A stretch of DNA of 8,144 bases from an uncultured Lachnospiraceae bacterium (GCA_905199445.1 CAJKGK010000044.1:1-8144), one strand, 5' to 3'. Numbered from the stretch's first letter, positions 1 through 6,555 are shown. Program-made: numbers and translations. Notes: generated from the sequence alone by a model not told the origin.

Positions 1-2
1 TG

Positions 3-1019
3 GCCCGGCAGCAGCTGACACCGGATCGGATTGTTACAATGCAGGCCTTTGAAAATGCCATTATGGTTCACGCCGCGATCTCCGGCTCCACAAATTCTTT
101 GCTTCACCTGCCGGCTATTGCCCATGAACTGGGAATTGAAATCGATGGCGATACGTTTGACCGGCTTCACAGAGGCGCGCATTATCTTTTGAATATCCGG
201 CCCGCAGGAGAATGGCCGGCCCAGTATTTTTATTATGCCGGCGGCGTACCTGCGATTATGGAAGAAATTAAGGAAATGCTTCATTTGGATGTGCTGACAG
301 TTACCGGTAAAACATTGGGTGAAAACCTGGAAGATTTAAAACACAGCGGTTATTATGAAAAGTGCCAGGCATATCTAAAACCCCTTGGATTAAAGCGGGA
401 AGATATTATACGTCCCTTTGACCGCCCCTTTGGCACCGATGGAAGTATTGCAATCCTTAAAGGAAATCTGGCACCTGACGGAGCTGTTGTAAAACATACC
501 GTGGTTCCAAAAGAAATGTTTCATGCTGTCTTAAAAGCAAGACCTTTTGACTGTGAAGAAGATGCCATTGCTGCAGTTTTAAGCCACAAAATCCAGCCTG
601 GAGATGCCGTCATTATCCGTTATGAAGGCCCCAAAGGCAGCGGTATGCCGGAAATGTTTTATACAACAGAGGCCATTGCTTCCGATGAAACCCTCGGCGC
701 ATCCATTGCGCTGCTCACCGACGGAAGATTTTCCGGAGCTTCAAAAGGTCCGGCCATTGGCCATATATCACCGGAAGCCGCTTCCGGCGGACCTATTGCA
801 CTGATTGAGGACAATGATCTGATCGAAATTAATATTCCTGGTCGCCGCTTACAGATTGTGGGGGTCGGCGGTGTTTTTAAAACACCGGAGGAAATTGAAA
901 AAATTTTAGAACAACGCAGAACCCGCCTAAAGCCTTATCCGTGTAAATATAAGTCCGGTATTTTAAAGCTCTTTTCGGACCGTGCGGTTTCTCCTATGAA
1001 AGGCGGTTATATGGAGTAA
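3..1019 (+). CDS. IlvD/Edd-family dehydratase, probably a sugar-acid (aldonate) dehydratase; 5' truncated by the window edge
   Basis: Only the C-terminal 338 residues are visible. The frame is open to the first bases, so the ATG at 39 is an internal Met rather than the start. Family hallmarks are SGSTNSLLHLPAIA (the GGSTN..LHL motif of dihydroxy-acid dehydratases), RYEGPKGSGMPEM, TDGRFSGASKGPAIGHISPE and GGPIALIEDNDLIEI. The family dehydrates sugar acids or dihydroxy acids to 2-keto-3-deoxy products using an Fe-S cluster; the cluster cysteines lie upstream of the window. The gene ends 26 bases before a KDPG aldolase, which is followed by a KDG kinase. This makes an aldonate (gluconate- or xylonate-type) substrate much likelier than the branched-chain amino acid pathway. 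The exact substrate cannot be read from this fragment. Confidence is high for the family and moderate for the sugar-acid role. Confidence 0.9.
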   Translation, partial: ARQQLTPDRIVTMQAFENAIMVHAAISGSTNSLLHLPAIAHELGIEIDGDTFDRLHRGAHYLLNIRPAGEWPAQYFYYAGGVPAIMEEIKEMLHLDVLTVTGKTLGENLEDLKHSGYYEKCQAYLKPLGLKREDIIRPFDRPFGTDGSIAILKGNLAPDGAVVKHTVVPKEMFHAVLKARPFDCEEDAIAAVLSHKIQPGDAVIIRYEGPKGSGMPEMFYTTEAIASDETLGASIALLTDGRFSGASKGPAIGHISPEAASGGPIALIEDNDLIEINIPGRRLQIVGVGGVFKTPEEIEKILEQRRTRLKPYPCKYKSGILKLFSDRAVSPMKGGYME

Positions 1020-1045
1020 TTATTGTCTAAAGAGGAGGACATGAA

Positions 1046-1705
1046 ATGGACAAAATTTTTGAACATATTTCCCGGATGAAAATTATACCGGTGATTGTTA
1101 TTGAGGACGCCAAAGATGCTGTTTCCCTTGCTCAGGCACTTTGTGCAGGCGGACTGCCCTGTGGGGAAGTGACTTTTCGCACAGAGGCCGCGGTGGAAGG
1201 GATCAAAAAAATACACGAAAAATTTCCCGGTATGCTCATTGGTGCAGGGACTGTACTCACAAAAACTCAGGTGGATCAGGCTATGGAAGCTGGTGCACAG
1301 TTTATTGTAAGCCCGGGATTTGACTCTGAAGTGGTAGATTACTGTATTTCCCGAAATATCCCGGTCATCCCCGGCTGTATGACACCAACGGAGATCACCA
1401 TGGCCGTCAAAGCCGGTCTGTCTGTAGTGAAATTTTTTCCGGCTCAGCCGGCCGGGGGGATTACCATGCTCAAGGCATTAGCTGCACCTTATCCCAAGTT
1501 GAAATTTATGCCTACCGGCGGTATTGATCCTCAAAACCTTAAAGACTATTTATCATTTTCAAAGGTTATTGCCTGCGGCGGCAGCTGGATGGTAAAGGAA
1601 AACCTGATTAAAGCCGGGGACTTTGATAAAATTTATGAATTAACAAAAAATGCCGTAGCACTGGCACAGGAGGGGAGTATGACGGATGCATCATCAAAAA
1701 TTTGA
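1046..1705 (+). CDS. eda: 2-dehydro-3-deoxy-phosphogluconate (KDPG/KHG) aldolase
   Basis: A cytoplasmic class I aldolase of 219 residues that splits KDPG into pyruvate and glyceraldehyde-3-phosphate. Every catalytic position known from E. coli Eda is found with a constant offset of four: E41 and R45 (EVTFRT), T69 (GAGTVLT), P90 (VSPGF), the Schiff-base lysine K129 with F131 (VVKFFPA), T157 (PTGGI) and S180 (GGSW). The length is normal for a trimeric Eda. The start at 1046 is preferred over the out-of-frame ATG at 1041 because AGGAGG at 1033-1038 sits 7 bases upstream and the frame matches the family. The gene lies 26 bases after the dehydratase and overlaps the kinase by 20 bases, so it is part of one operon. 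Activity on 2-keto-4-hydroxyglutarate is also possible in this family. Confidence 0.95.
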   Translation: MDKIFEHISRMKIIPVIVIEDAKDAVSLAQALCAGGLPCGEVTFRTEAAVEGIKKIHEKFPGMLIGAGTVLTKTQVDQAMEAGAQFIVSPGFDSEVVDYCISRNIPVIPGCMTPTEITMAVKAGLSVVKFFPAQPAGGITMLKALAAPYPKLKFMPTGGIDPQNLKDYLSFSKVIACGGSWMVKENLIKAGDFDKIYELTKNAVALAQEGSMTDASSKI

Positions 1706-2711
1706 TCTTTTGGCTCTGGGTGAAATTCTTTTACGGCTGTCCCCGCCAGGAAATGAGCGTATTGCAAGCGGCGACCTGTTTGAAAAGCATTTAGGGGGCG
1801 CTGAGCTTAATGTCGCTTCCGGTGTGGCGATGATGGGCCTTTCTGCAGGAATGATTTCAAAGCTTCCGGTCAACAGTCTGGGGGCATATGTTAAAAATCA
1901 GGTTCGTTTTGCCGGTGTAGATGACACCTTCCTTGCCGATGACTTCTCTCAAGATGCAAGACTTGGAATTTATATATATGAAAACGGGGCCTATCCCAGA
2001 AAGCCAGGGGTTGTGTATGACCGAAAATATTCTTCTGTGAATCAAATAAACATTGATGATTTTCCGGAAAGTATGTATAGCAGCACCCGCTGTTTTCACA
2101 CCAGCGGTATCACGCTGGCCCTCAGCCCCAGGGTCCGCACAGCAGCCATGGAAATGATCCGGCGTTTTAAGGCCCATGGGACGCTCATTTCTTTTGATGT
2201 GAACTTCCGGGCCAATCTGTGGTCTGGAGACGAGGCCAGAGCCTGTATTGAGGAAATTCTTCCGATGGTAGATATTTTTTTCTGTTCAGAAGATACGGCA
2301 AGACTGACCTTTAAAAAGCAGGGCGATATTTATCAAATCATGAAAAGTTTTGGGGAGGAGTATTCCATGTCTGTCATTGCGGCGACTCAGAGAATCGTCC
2401 ACAGCCCCAAAGTGCATACATTTGGCTCTGTCATCTATAATACCGGTGAGGACCGTTTTTATACGGAAGAGCCTTATAGAAATATTGAGGTTATTGACCG
2501 GATCGGCAGTGGAGATGCCTATGTATCCGGGGTACTTTACGGCCTTTTAGCCCATGACTTTTCGTGTCAGAGGGCGATGGAACTGGGGAACGGCGCAGGC
2601 GCACTTAAAAACACGGTTTCCGGAGACCTTTTATTGTCTGATCTAAAAGAAATTACTCAGATCGTTGAAGATCATCACACCACGGGCAGAGTTTCAGAGA
2701 TGAACAGATAG
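1686..2711 (+). CDS. kdgK: 2-keto-3-deoxygluconate kinase (PfkB/ribokinase family)
   Basis: A 341-residue carbohydrate kinase that phosphorylates 2-keto-3-deoxygluconate (or an isomer) to KDPG, the substrate of the adjacent aldolase. Visible features are the N-terminal strand LLALGEILLRLSPPG, the PfkB substrate-site motif GGAELNVA (37-44), VVYDR (109-113), the KDG-kinase-like D-x-N-x-R-x-x-LW stretch (171-179), and the catalytic anion-hole motif GSGD (274-277), whose D277 is the predicted base. The length fits the family (about 310-340). The ATG at 1686 lies inside the aldolase gene, 10 bases after AGGAGGGG at 1668-1675, so translation is probably coupled. Assignment to KDG rather than fructose or another sugar rests on both the motifs and the eda neighbour. 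Other PfkB substrates such as 5-keto-gluconate derivatives are less likely. Confidence 0.88.
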   Translation: MHHQKFDLLALGEILLRLSPPGNERIASGDLFEKHLGGAELNVASGVAMMGLSAGMISKLPVNSLGAYVKNQVRFAGVDDTFLADDFSQDARLGIYIYENGAYPRKPGVVYDRKYSSVNQINIDDFPESMYSSTRCFHTSGITLALSPRVRTAAMEMIRRFKAHGTLISFDVNFRANLWSGDEARACIEEILPMVDIFFCSEDTARLTFKKQGDIYQIMKSFGEEYSMSVIAATQRIVHSPKVHTFGSVIYNTGEDRFYTEEPYRNIEVIDRIGSGDAYVSGVLYGLLAHDFSCQRAMELGNGAGALKNTVSGDLLLSDLKEITQIVEDHHTTGRVSEMNR

Positions 2712-2761
2712 TCGAATAAAAGGAGAAATCCATTTACATTTACGGATTCCATGAAAAAATT
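2712..2761. other. Short gap after kdgK with a weak dyad and an orphan Shine-Dalgarno-like site
   Basis: The segment has AGGAG at 2721-2725 and a 5-bp inverted repeat, AATCC (2727-2731) with GGATT (2744-2748). It lacks a T-tract, so it is not a convincing intrinsic terminator. The only ATG (2751) opens a six-codon frame. No gene is supported, and read-through from kdgK into the next gene cannot be excluded. Confidence 0.4.
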
Positions 2762-2793
2762 CTTGACTTAGACCCAACTCCAGGTGTTATAGT
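2762..2793 (+). promoter_or_regulatory. Sigma-A promoter with 19-bp spacer, MerR-family-operator-like
   Basis: The -35 is TTGACT (2763-2768) and the -10 is TATAGT (2788-2793), separated by 19 bases. That overlong spacer is typical of promoters activated by MerR-family regulators. The spacer holds an imperfect dyad with half-sites ACTTAGA (2766-2772) and ACTCCAGGT (2778-2786). This resembles the general MerR-family pattern ACTTAGAGT / ACTCTAAGT. The predicted RNA start is near 2800, about 30 bases before the DUF3842 start codon. The -35 and -10 hexamers are directly visible. The MerR link is inferred from spacing and dyad, and no merR-like gene is in the window. Confidence 0.6.
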
Positions 2794-2831
2794 ATTATTT
2801 GTATGTACACAAAGGAAAAGGAAAGAAACAG

Positions 2832-3281
2832 ATGATCAATATTGTTGTGATCGACGGCCAGGGCGGCCGTATGGGCAGCGTTTTTATCGAACGCTGGAAA
2901 AAAAACGGGAAAACAGCATCCAGAGTGATTGCTGTAGGGACAAATAGTATGGCTACACTGGCTATGCTCAAAGCCGGTGCCGACGGCGGAGCAACCGGCG
3001 AAAATCCGGTTGTTGTCAATACTGCAAATGCAGATTACGTGGTCGGACCCATTGGAATTATGGCTGCAGATGCACTGCTGGGGGAAGTTACACCCGTCAT
3101 GGCCTGTGCGGTGGCCAGATGTCGTGCGGAAAAAATTTTTATCCCTGTCAACGCCTGTCGCTATCGCGTAGCCGGTGTGGGACATTTTACACTTAATGAG
3201 CTCATTGATGATGCGATTGCTCAGATTGAAAAAACAGAAAAAGAAAAACAATTCAAAACAATTCCGGCCAAGCCGGAGTAA
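2832..3281 (+). CDS. DUF3842 family protein, putative nucleotide-binding protein of unknown function
   Basis: A 149-residue soluble protein recognised as DUF3842 by the N-terminal strand and glycine-rich loop INIVVIDGQGGRMG (2-15), GTNSMATLAMLKAGA (36-50), GGATGEN (52-58) and VVGPIGIMAADALLGEVTP (70-88). The N-terminal strand/Gly-loop resembles a Rossmann-type dinucleotide-binding start, but no enzymatic activity is known to me for the family. The C-terminal tail from about residue 130 is Lys/Glu-rich and probably disordered. The start at ATG 2832 is chosen over the upstream TTG at 2799. The TTG falls almost on the predicted transcription start, the ATG follows a purine-rich AAAGGAAAAGGAAAG ribosome site, and the homologous region begins at MINIVV. 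The gene has its own promoter and terminators and sits between sugar-acid catabolism and the lar operon. Confidence 0.85.
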   Translation: MINIVVIDGQGGRMGSVFIERWKKNGKTASRVIAVGTNSMATLAMLKAGADGGATGENPVVVNTANADYVVGPIGIMAADALLGEVTPVMACAVARCRAEKIFIPVNACRYRVAGVGHFTLNELIDDAIAQIEKTEKEKQFKTIPAKPE

Positions 3282-3318
3282 GCGGCTGTCAGTGAACCGA
3301 AGTTCTTTGAAACCGAAT

Positions 3319-3345
3319 GAAACATCCAACCTGTTTCTGTTTTTT
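3319..3345 (+). terminator. Weak intrinsic terminator after the DUF3842 gene
   Basis: A 6-bp stem GAAACA (3319-3324) / TGTTTC (3332-3337) with a 7-base loop is followed by TGTTTTTT (3338-3345). The stem is short and AT-rich, so it may act only as a pause or partial terminator ahead of the stronger hairpin downstream. Confidence 0.4.
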
Positions 3346-3363
3346 ATATTTAAAAAGAAATTT

Positions 3364-3426
3364 AAAGCGTACCATGAAGGTATCGGGTTTCCCAAGGAAA
3401 CCGGTATTTTTGTGGTACGCTTTTTT
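3364..3426 (+). terminator. Strong compound Rho-independent terminator upstream of larB
   Basis: An 11-bp outer stem AAAGCGTACCA (3364-3374) / TGGTACGCTTT (3413-3423) is perfectly complementary and runs into six T's (3421-3426). An inner hairpin GGTTTCC (3386-3392) / GGAAACC (3396-3402) caps it, leaving two internal bulges. The A-rich 5' flank could let it work on the opposite strand as well. It separates DUF3842 transcription from the lar operon, unless the two-tier fold acts as an attenuator. Confidence 0.82.
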
Positions 3427-3506
3427 AGTGAAATTGATTTGTAGCTTATTAACTAATGGCACATATATTTATGTATCTAAACTTATTATACGAGTGAGGT
3501 AAACTT
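3427..3506 (+). promoter_or_regulatory. AT-rich larB leader; promoter expected but not clearly defined
   Basis: This 80-base AT-rich gap must hold the lar operon promoter if the preceding terminator is efficient. TATTAT (3484-3489) and TATATT (3464-3469) are possible -10 elements, but neither has a well-spaced -35. The larB ribosome site is GAGTGAGGT (3492-3500), 6 bases before ATG 3507. I see no recognisable nickel riboswitch fold. Confidence 0.35.
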
Positions 3507-4256
3507 ATGGAAACTACAGAGGTTCTTGAAAAAGTACGGTCTGGTGAAATATCGGTTCAGGAGGCTGAAAGTTATTTTAAACGCCAGCCCTTTGAGGAAA
3601 TGTCTTTTGCCAAACTGGATATGCACCGTAAGGTGCGTTCAGGATTTGCGGAAGTAATCTTTTGCAGTGGAAAGGCAGATGCCCATTTCATGAGTATATT
3701 TGAACGGCTTTATGAACGGGATGGAGAGGTGTTCGGGACAAGAGCCAGTGAGCATCAGTACCATCTGGCCCGTGAAAAATTTCCACAAACGGTGTATGAT
3801 CCCATTTCACGAATTATTAAAATCGAAAAACCCGGAAGGATATGTACAGGAAATATTGCCGTATGTACAGCAGGAACCGCAGACATACCGGTAGCAGAGG
3901 AGGCGGCCCAGACTGCTGAATATTTCGGCAGCAGGGTCCAGCGGATTTATGATGTAGGCGTTGCAGGGATTCATCGGCTTTTTGCCCGACTGGATCAGAT
4001 TCAAAGTGCAAACTGCGTCATAGCCGTTGCCGGTATGGAGGGCGCTCTGGCCAGTGTATTGGGCGGACTTGTAGACAAGCCTGTGATTGCCGTGCCCACT
4101 TCTGTGGGCTATGGCGCCAGTTTAAATGGCCTGTCTGCCCTGCTGACAATGATTAATTCCTGTGCCAATGGCATTAGTGTTGTCAATATCGACAATGGCT
4201 ACGGTGCAGGCTATATTGCCACACAAATTAATCGAATGGGGGTAAAAAATTTATGA
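3507..4256 (+). CDS. larB: Nickel-pincer cofactor biosynthesis protein LarB (NaAD carboxylase/hydrolase)
   Basis: A 249-residue protein, close to the 246 of the L. plantarum enzyme. LarB carboxylates the pyridine ring of nicotinic acid adenine dinucleotide and hydrolyses the phosphoanhydride, giving pyridinium-3,5-biscarboxylic acid mononucleotide, the first step of NPN cofactor synthesis. Visible are the N-terminal region with LDMHRKVRSGFAEVIF (37-52) and a PurE-like C-terminal domain with AGTADIPVAEEA (122-133), GVAGIHRL (151-158), VAGMEGALASVLGG (174-187) and VPTSVGYGAS (196-205). C219 in NSCANG matches by position the catalytic Cys221 described for L. plantarum LarB. The stop overlaps the larC start as ATGA (4253-4256), so the two are translationally coupled. 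Confidence 0.95.
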   Translation: METTEVLEKVRSGEISVQEAESYFKRQPFEEMSFAKLDMHRKVRSGFAEVIFCSGKADAHFMSIFERLYERDGEVFGTRASEHQYHLAREKFPQTVYDPISRIIKIEKPGRICTGNIAVCTAGTADIPVAEEAAQTAEYFGSRVQRIYDVGVAGIHRLFARLDQIQSANCVIAVAGMEGALASVLGGLVDKPVIAVPTSVGYGASLNGLSALLTMINSCANGISVVNIDNGYGAGYIATQINRMGVKNL

Positions 4257-5584
4257 GTCAAACTTTATATTTGGACTGTCAGTCCGGAATCAGCGGTGAC
4301 ATGACCGTAGCTGCCCTTTTGGATCTGGGCGCTGATCCTAAAGTCCTTGTTCATGCACTTTCAAGTCTGCCGGTAGACGGATACGAAGTAAAAATCAGCA
4401 GAGTTGTCAAATCTGGTCTGGATGCCTGCGACTTTGCGGTGATTCTGGATCGTGATCATGAAAATCATGACCATGACATGGACTATCTTCACGGCCATGA
4501 TCACCATCATCATGACCATCATCACGGCCACGATGATGATCATCATCAGCACAACGGTGATCATCACCAGCATGATTCACATAGCCATGATCATCACCAT
4601 CACGATCATCGAGGAATGCCGGAAATTATAAATATTATTAATCAGGGACAGCTTACGCCTAATGCCAGGACGCTGGCCATAAAAATTTTTGAAATCATTG
4701 CCCAGGCTGAATCCAAAGCCCATGGCCTTCCTGCAGATCAGGTTCATTTCCACGAAGTGGGGGCCGTAGATTCGATTATAGATATTGTGGCGGTGGCAGT
4801 ATGCCTGGATAATCTGCAGATTACAAATACGATTATCCCTCAGCTTAACGAAGGTAAAGGCTGTATCCGCTGTCAGCATGGGCTTTTGCCTGTTCCGGTG
4901 CCTGCAGTGGCCAATATTATTCAGGATAGTCATCTGTCCCTGCACATCATGGATGTGGAAGGGGAATTTGTAACGCCTACCGGTGCCGCCATCGCTGCTG
5001 CTATACAGACCGCATCCCGTCTTCCGGACAGTTTTAAGATTCTTAAAACCGGATATGGTGCAGGCAAGCGAAATTATGAACGCCCCAGCCTTCTGAGGGC
5101 TATGTTAATTGAAATTCCGTCTGAAAAAGAAAAAACAGCCGACGATCAGGATATAATTTATAAGCTGGAAACCAACATTGACGACTGCAGCGGTGAAGCA
5201 CTGGGACTTGTGATGGACCTTCTGCTGCAGGCCGGTGCCAGGGATGTCCACTATATTCCTGTGTTTATGAAAAAAAACAGACCGGCATATCAGCTGAATG
5301 TGATTTGTGATAAAGCCCATGTTCAGACAATGGAACAGCTGATTTTCCAAAACACCACCACCATTGGTATCCGACGCATGGCCATGGAACGGACTGTGCT
5401 GCCCCGGGAGATCCAAACCGTAGAAACTGCCTGGGGACCTGTTCAGGTAAAGCTCTGTCGAATCAATCAGGGCTTGCGCTGCTATCCGGAATATGACAGT
5501 ATTTGTTCTGTGTGCCAGAAACAAAAGGTTTCTTATATGGAGGTTTATCAGGCTGCAGTTCGTGCCGGGGAGGCCCTTTTATGA
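4253..5584 (+). CDS. larC: Nickel insertion protein LarC (CTP-dependent pyridinium-bisthiocarboxylate nickel chelatase), full-length single frame
   Basis: A 443-residue cyclometallase that inserts nickel into the dithiolated pincer nucleotide using CTP, the last step of NPN synthesis. Family marks are the N-terminal YLDCQSGISGDM (6-17), HFHEVGAVDSIIDI (165-178), FVTPTGAAIAAA (239-250), and in the C-terminal, nucleotide-binding half ETNIDD (306-311) and FMKKNRPAYQL (338-348). In L. plantarum the two halves are joined by programmed ribosomal frameshifting; here they form one continuous frame with no slip site needed. An insert at 69-119 is extraordinarily His/Asp-rich (26 His and 12 Asp in 51 residues), a likely nickel-binding loop. 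The gene overlaps larB and larE by ATGA at both ends. Confidence 0.95.
   Translation: MSQTLYLDCQSGISGDMTVAALLDLGADPKVLVHALSSLPVDGYEVKISRVVKSGLDACDFAVILDRDHENHDHDMDYLHGHDHHHHDHHHGHDDDHHQHNGDHHQHDSHSHDHHHHDHRGMPEIINIINQGQLTPNARTLAIKIFEIIAQAESKAHGLPADQVHFHEVGAVDSIIDIVAVAVCLDNLQITNTIIPQLNEGKGCIRCQHGLLPVPVPAVANIIQDSHLSLHIMDVEGEFVTPTGAAIAAAIQTASRLPDSFKILKTGYGAGKRNYERPSLLRAMLIEIPSEKEKTADDQDIIYKLETNIDDCSGEALGLVMDLLLQAGARDVHYIPVFMKKNRPAYQLNVICDKAHVQTMEQLIFQNTTTIGIRRMAMERTVLPREIQTVETAWGPVQVKLCRINQGLRCYPEYDSICSVCQKQKVSYMEVYQAAVRAGEALL
4457..4609 (+). repeat. Low-complexity CAT/CAC/GAT tract encoding the LarC His/Asp-rich insert
   Basis: The DNA is a degenerate tract of CAT, CAC and GAT codons encoding LarC residues 69-119. 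Both His codons are mixed in, so it is not a pure triplet repeat, but near-repeats such as CATCATCATGACCATCATCA could slip and change length between strains. It also creates a long Met/Val-rich spurious open frame on the opposite strand. Confidence 0.8.
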
Positions 5585-6417
5585 CAGAAATCTATGATTT
5601 GAAAAATAAAAGCGCACAGCTTTGGAACAGTATTTGCGGATACGCTCAAAAAGATGTGGTCCTTGCTTTCTCCGGCGGTGTTGACAGCAGCCTTCTTCTT
5701 CATATGATGTGCGAAGCGGCCAAAAGCTATAAAACAACGGTTTATGCGGTGATGATTCAATCCGAATTGTCACCGGTTAAAGATGTGGAAATTGCCCGGA
5801 CGGTTGCCGGTCAGGCCGGTGCCTGTTTTGATGTACTGACGATTGACGAACTTTCCCAGCCTGGCATATATGATAACCGTACAGATCGATGCTATATATG
5901 CAAAAAATATCTTTTTTCAAACCTCATAGAGTTTGCTGCCCGAAAAAGTATTCAAACTATCCTGGAAGGAACCAACGCGGATGATCTCCATGTGTATCGC
6001 CCGGGTATCCGGGCAGTCCGTGAATTGGGGATAAAAAGTCCTCTGGCCGATGCCTGTCTTACGAAGTCTGAAGTCCGGGTTTTGGCCAGAAAATATGGTA
6101 TCTCCGTTGCCGACAGACCATCATCACCATGCCTGGCCACCCGATTTCCCTATGGAACACATCTGACCAGGGCCGGGCTAAAAGCGGTGGAAGACGGAGA
6201 AGCCTACATTCGGGAGCTGGGGTTTTCCAATGTTCGGCTGCGTGTTTACAACAGCCTTGTACGCATTGAGGTTGATCAGACACAAATGGCACTTCTTCTT
6301 GAGCACAGTGCTCAAATTGTAGGGCAGTTAAAATCTTTAGGCTATGATTATGTAACGCTGGATTTGGAAGGTTTTCGTTCTGGAAGTATGGATATACATA
6401 TAAAAAAGAAATACTGA
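5581..6417 (+). CDS. larE: ATP-dependent sulfur transferase LarE, three-cysteine type
   Basis: A 278-residue PP-loop ATPase that adenylylates the pyridinium-biscarboxylate mononucleotide and converts its carboxylates to thiocarboxylates, the middle step of NPN synthesis. The PP-loop SGGVDSS (31-37) is intact, followed by RCYICKK (103-109), GTNADD (130-135) and RPSSPCLATRFPYG (179-192). C184 corresponds to the sacrificial sulfur-donating cysteine of L. plantarum LarE (Cys176). Two more cysteines, C104 and C107 in CxxC, complete the three-ligand set described for [4Fe-4S] LarE proteins that need not sacrifice their own sulfur. The start at ATG 5581 overlaps the larC stop as ATGA. An upstream in-frame start at 5503 would run deep into larC and is not needed. 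The last residues (DIHIKKKY) may be altered by the recombinase scar that follows. Confidence 0.94.
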   Translation: MTEIYDLKNKSAQLWNSICGYAQKDVVLAFSGGVDSSLLLHMMCEAAKSYKTTVYAVMIQSELSPVKDVEIARTVAGQAGACFDVLTIDELSQPGIYDNRTDRCYICKKYLFSNLIEFAARKSIQTILEGTNADDLHVYRPGIRAVRELGIKSPLADACLTKSEVRVLARKYGISVADRPSSPCLATRFPYGTHLTRAGLKAVEDGEAYIRELGFSNVRLRVYNSLVRIEVDQTQMALLLEHSAQIVGQLKSLGYDYVTLDLEGFRSGSMDIHIKKKY

Positions 6418-6548
6418 ACGAAGCAGTGCTGAATAGGCTTATCAGCAAGATTTTTGTGAGAGAAGTCAAGAAGATTGACGGACAGAAAGTGCAGGAAGTC
6501 AGAATCATTTATAACTTTGTCGGAGAAATCCCGGAGATTACAGCATAA
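6402..6548 (+). pseudogene. C-terminal remnant of a large serine recombinase (DUF4368-like end)
   Basis: An open stretch of about 48 codons without a start or ribosome site ends at TAA 6546-6548. Its translation contains EAVLNRLISKIF, VREVKKIDGQ and the closing IIYNFVGEI. These resemble the extreme C-terminus of clostridial large serine recombinases (L.N.LI.KI.V.E..K..G.....I.IYYNFIG.I). The catalytic serine domain and nearly all of the protein are missing. The frame already overlaps the last codons of larE, so the joint lies at or inside the larE 3' end. It is non-functional as a protein. The identification rests on pattern memory of the domain. Confidence 0.65.
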
Positions 6549-6555
6549 TCATTTC

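Noticed and set aside
2732..2950. Open frame reading from the post-kdgK AGGAG through the promoter into the DUF3842 gene
   Set aside because: It lacks an ATG/GTG/TTG start near the AGGAG, overlaps the promoter hexamers, and is out of frame with the recognised DUF3842 gene.
2787..3395. Long open frame on the - strand over the DUF3842 gene
   Set aside because: It is antisense to a recognised family, its translation is Cys/His/Asn-heavy with no known motif, and it crosses terminator sequences.
3456..3473. TGGCAC resembling the -24 box of a sigma-54 promoter before larB
   Set aside because: No GC element is found at the required -12 spacing; the downstream sequence is TTTAT.
4361..4573. Minus-strand frame rich in Met, Val and Ile that looks like a membrane peptide
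   Set aside because: It is the reverse complement of the His/Asp codon tract of larC; the hydrophobicity is an artefact of CAT/GAT read backwards.
5503..5580. Upstream in-frame start extending LarE by 26 residues
   Set aside because: It would overlap larC by about 80 bases. The ATG at 5581 makes the same ATGA coupling as larB-larC and fits the family length.
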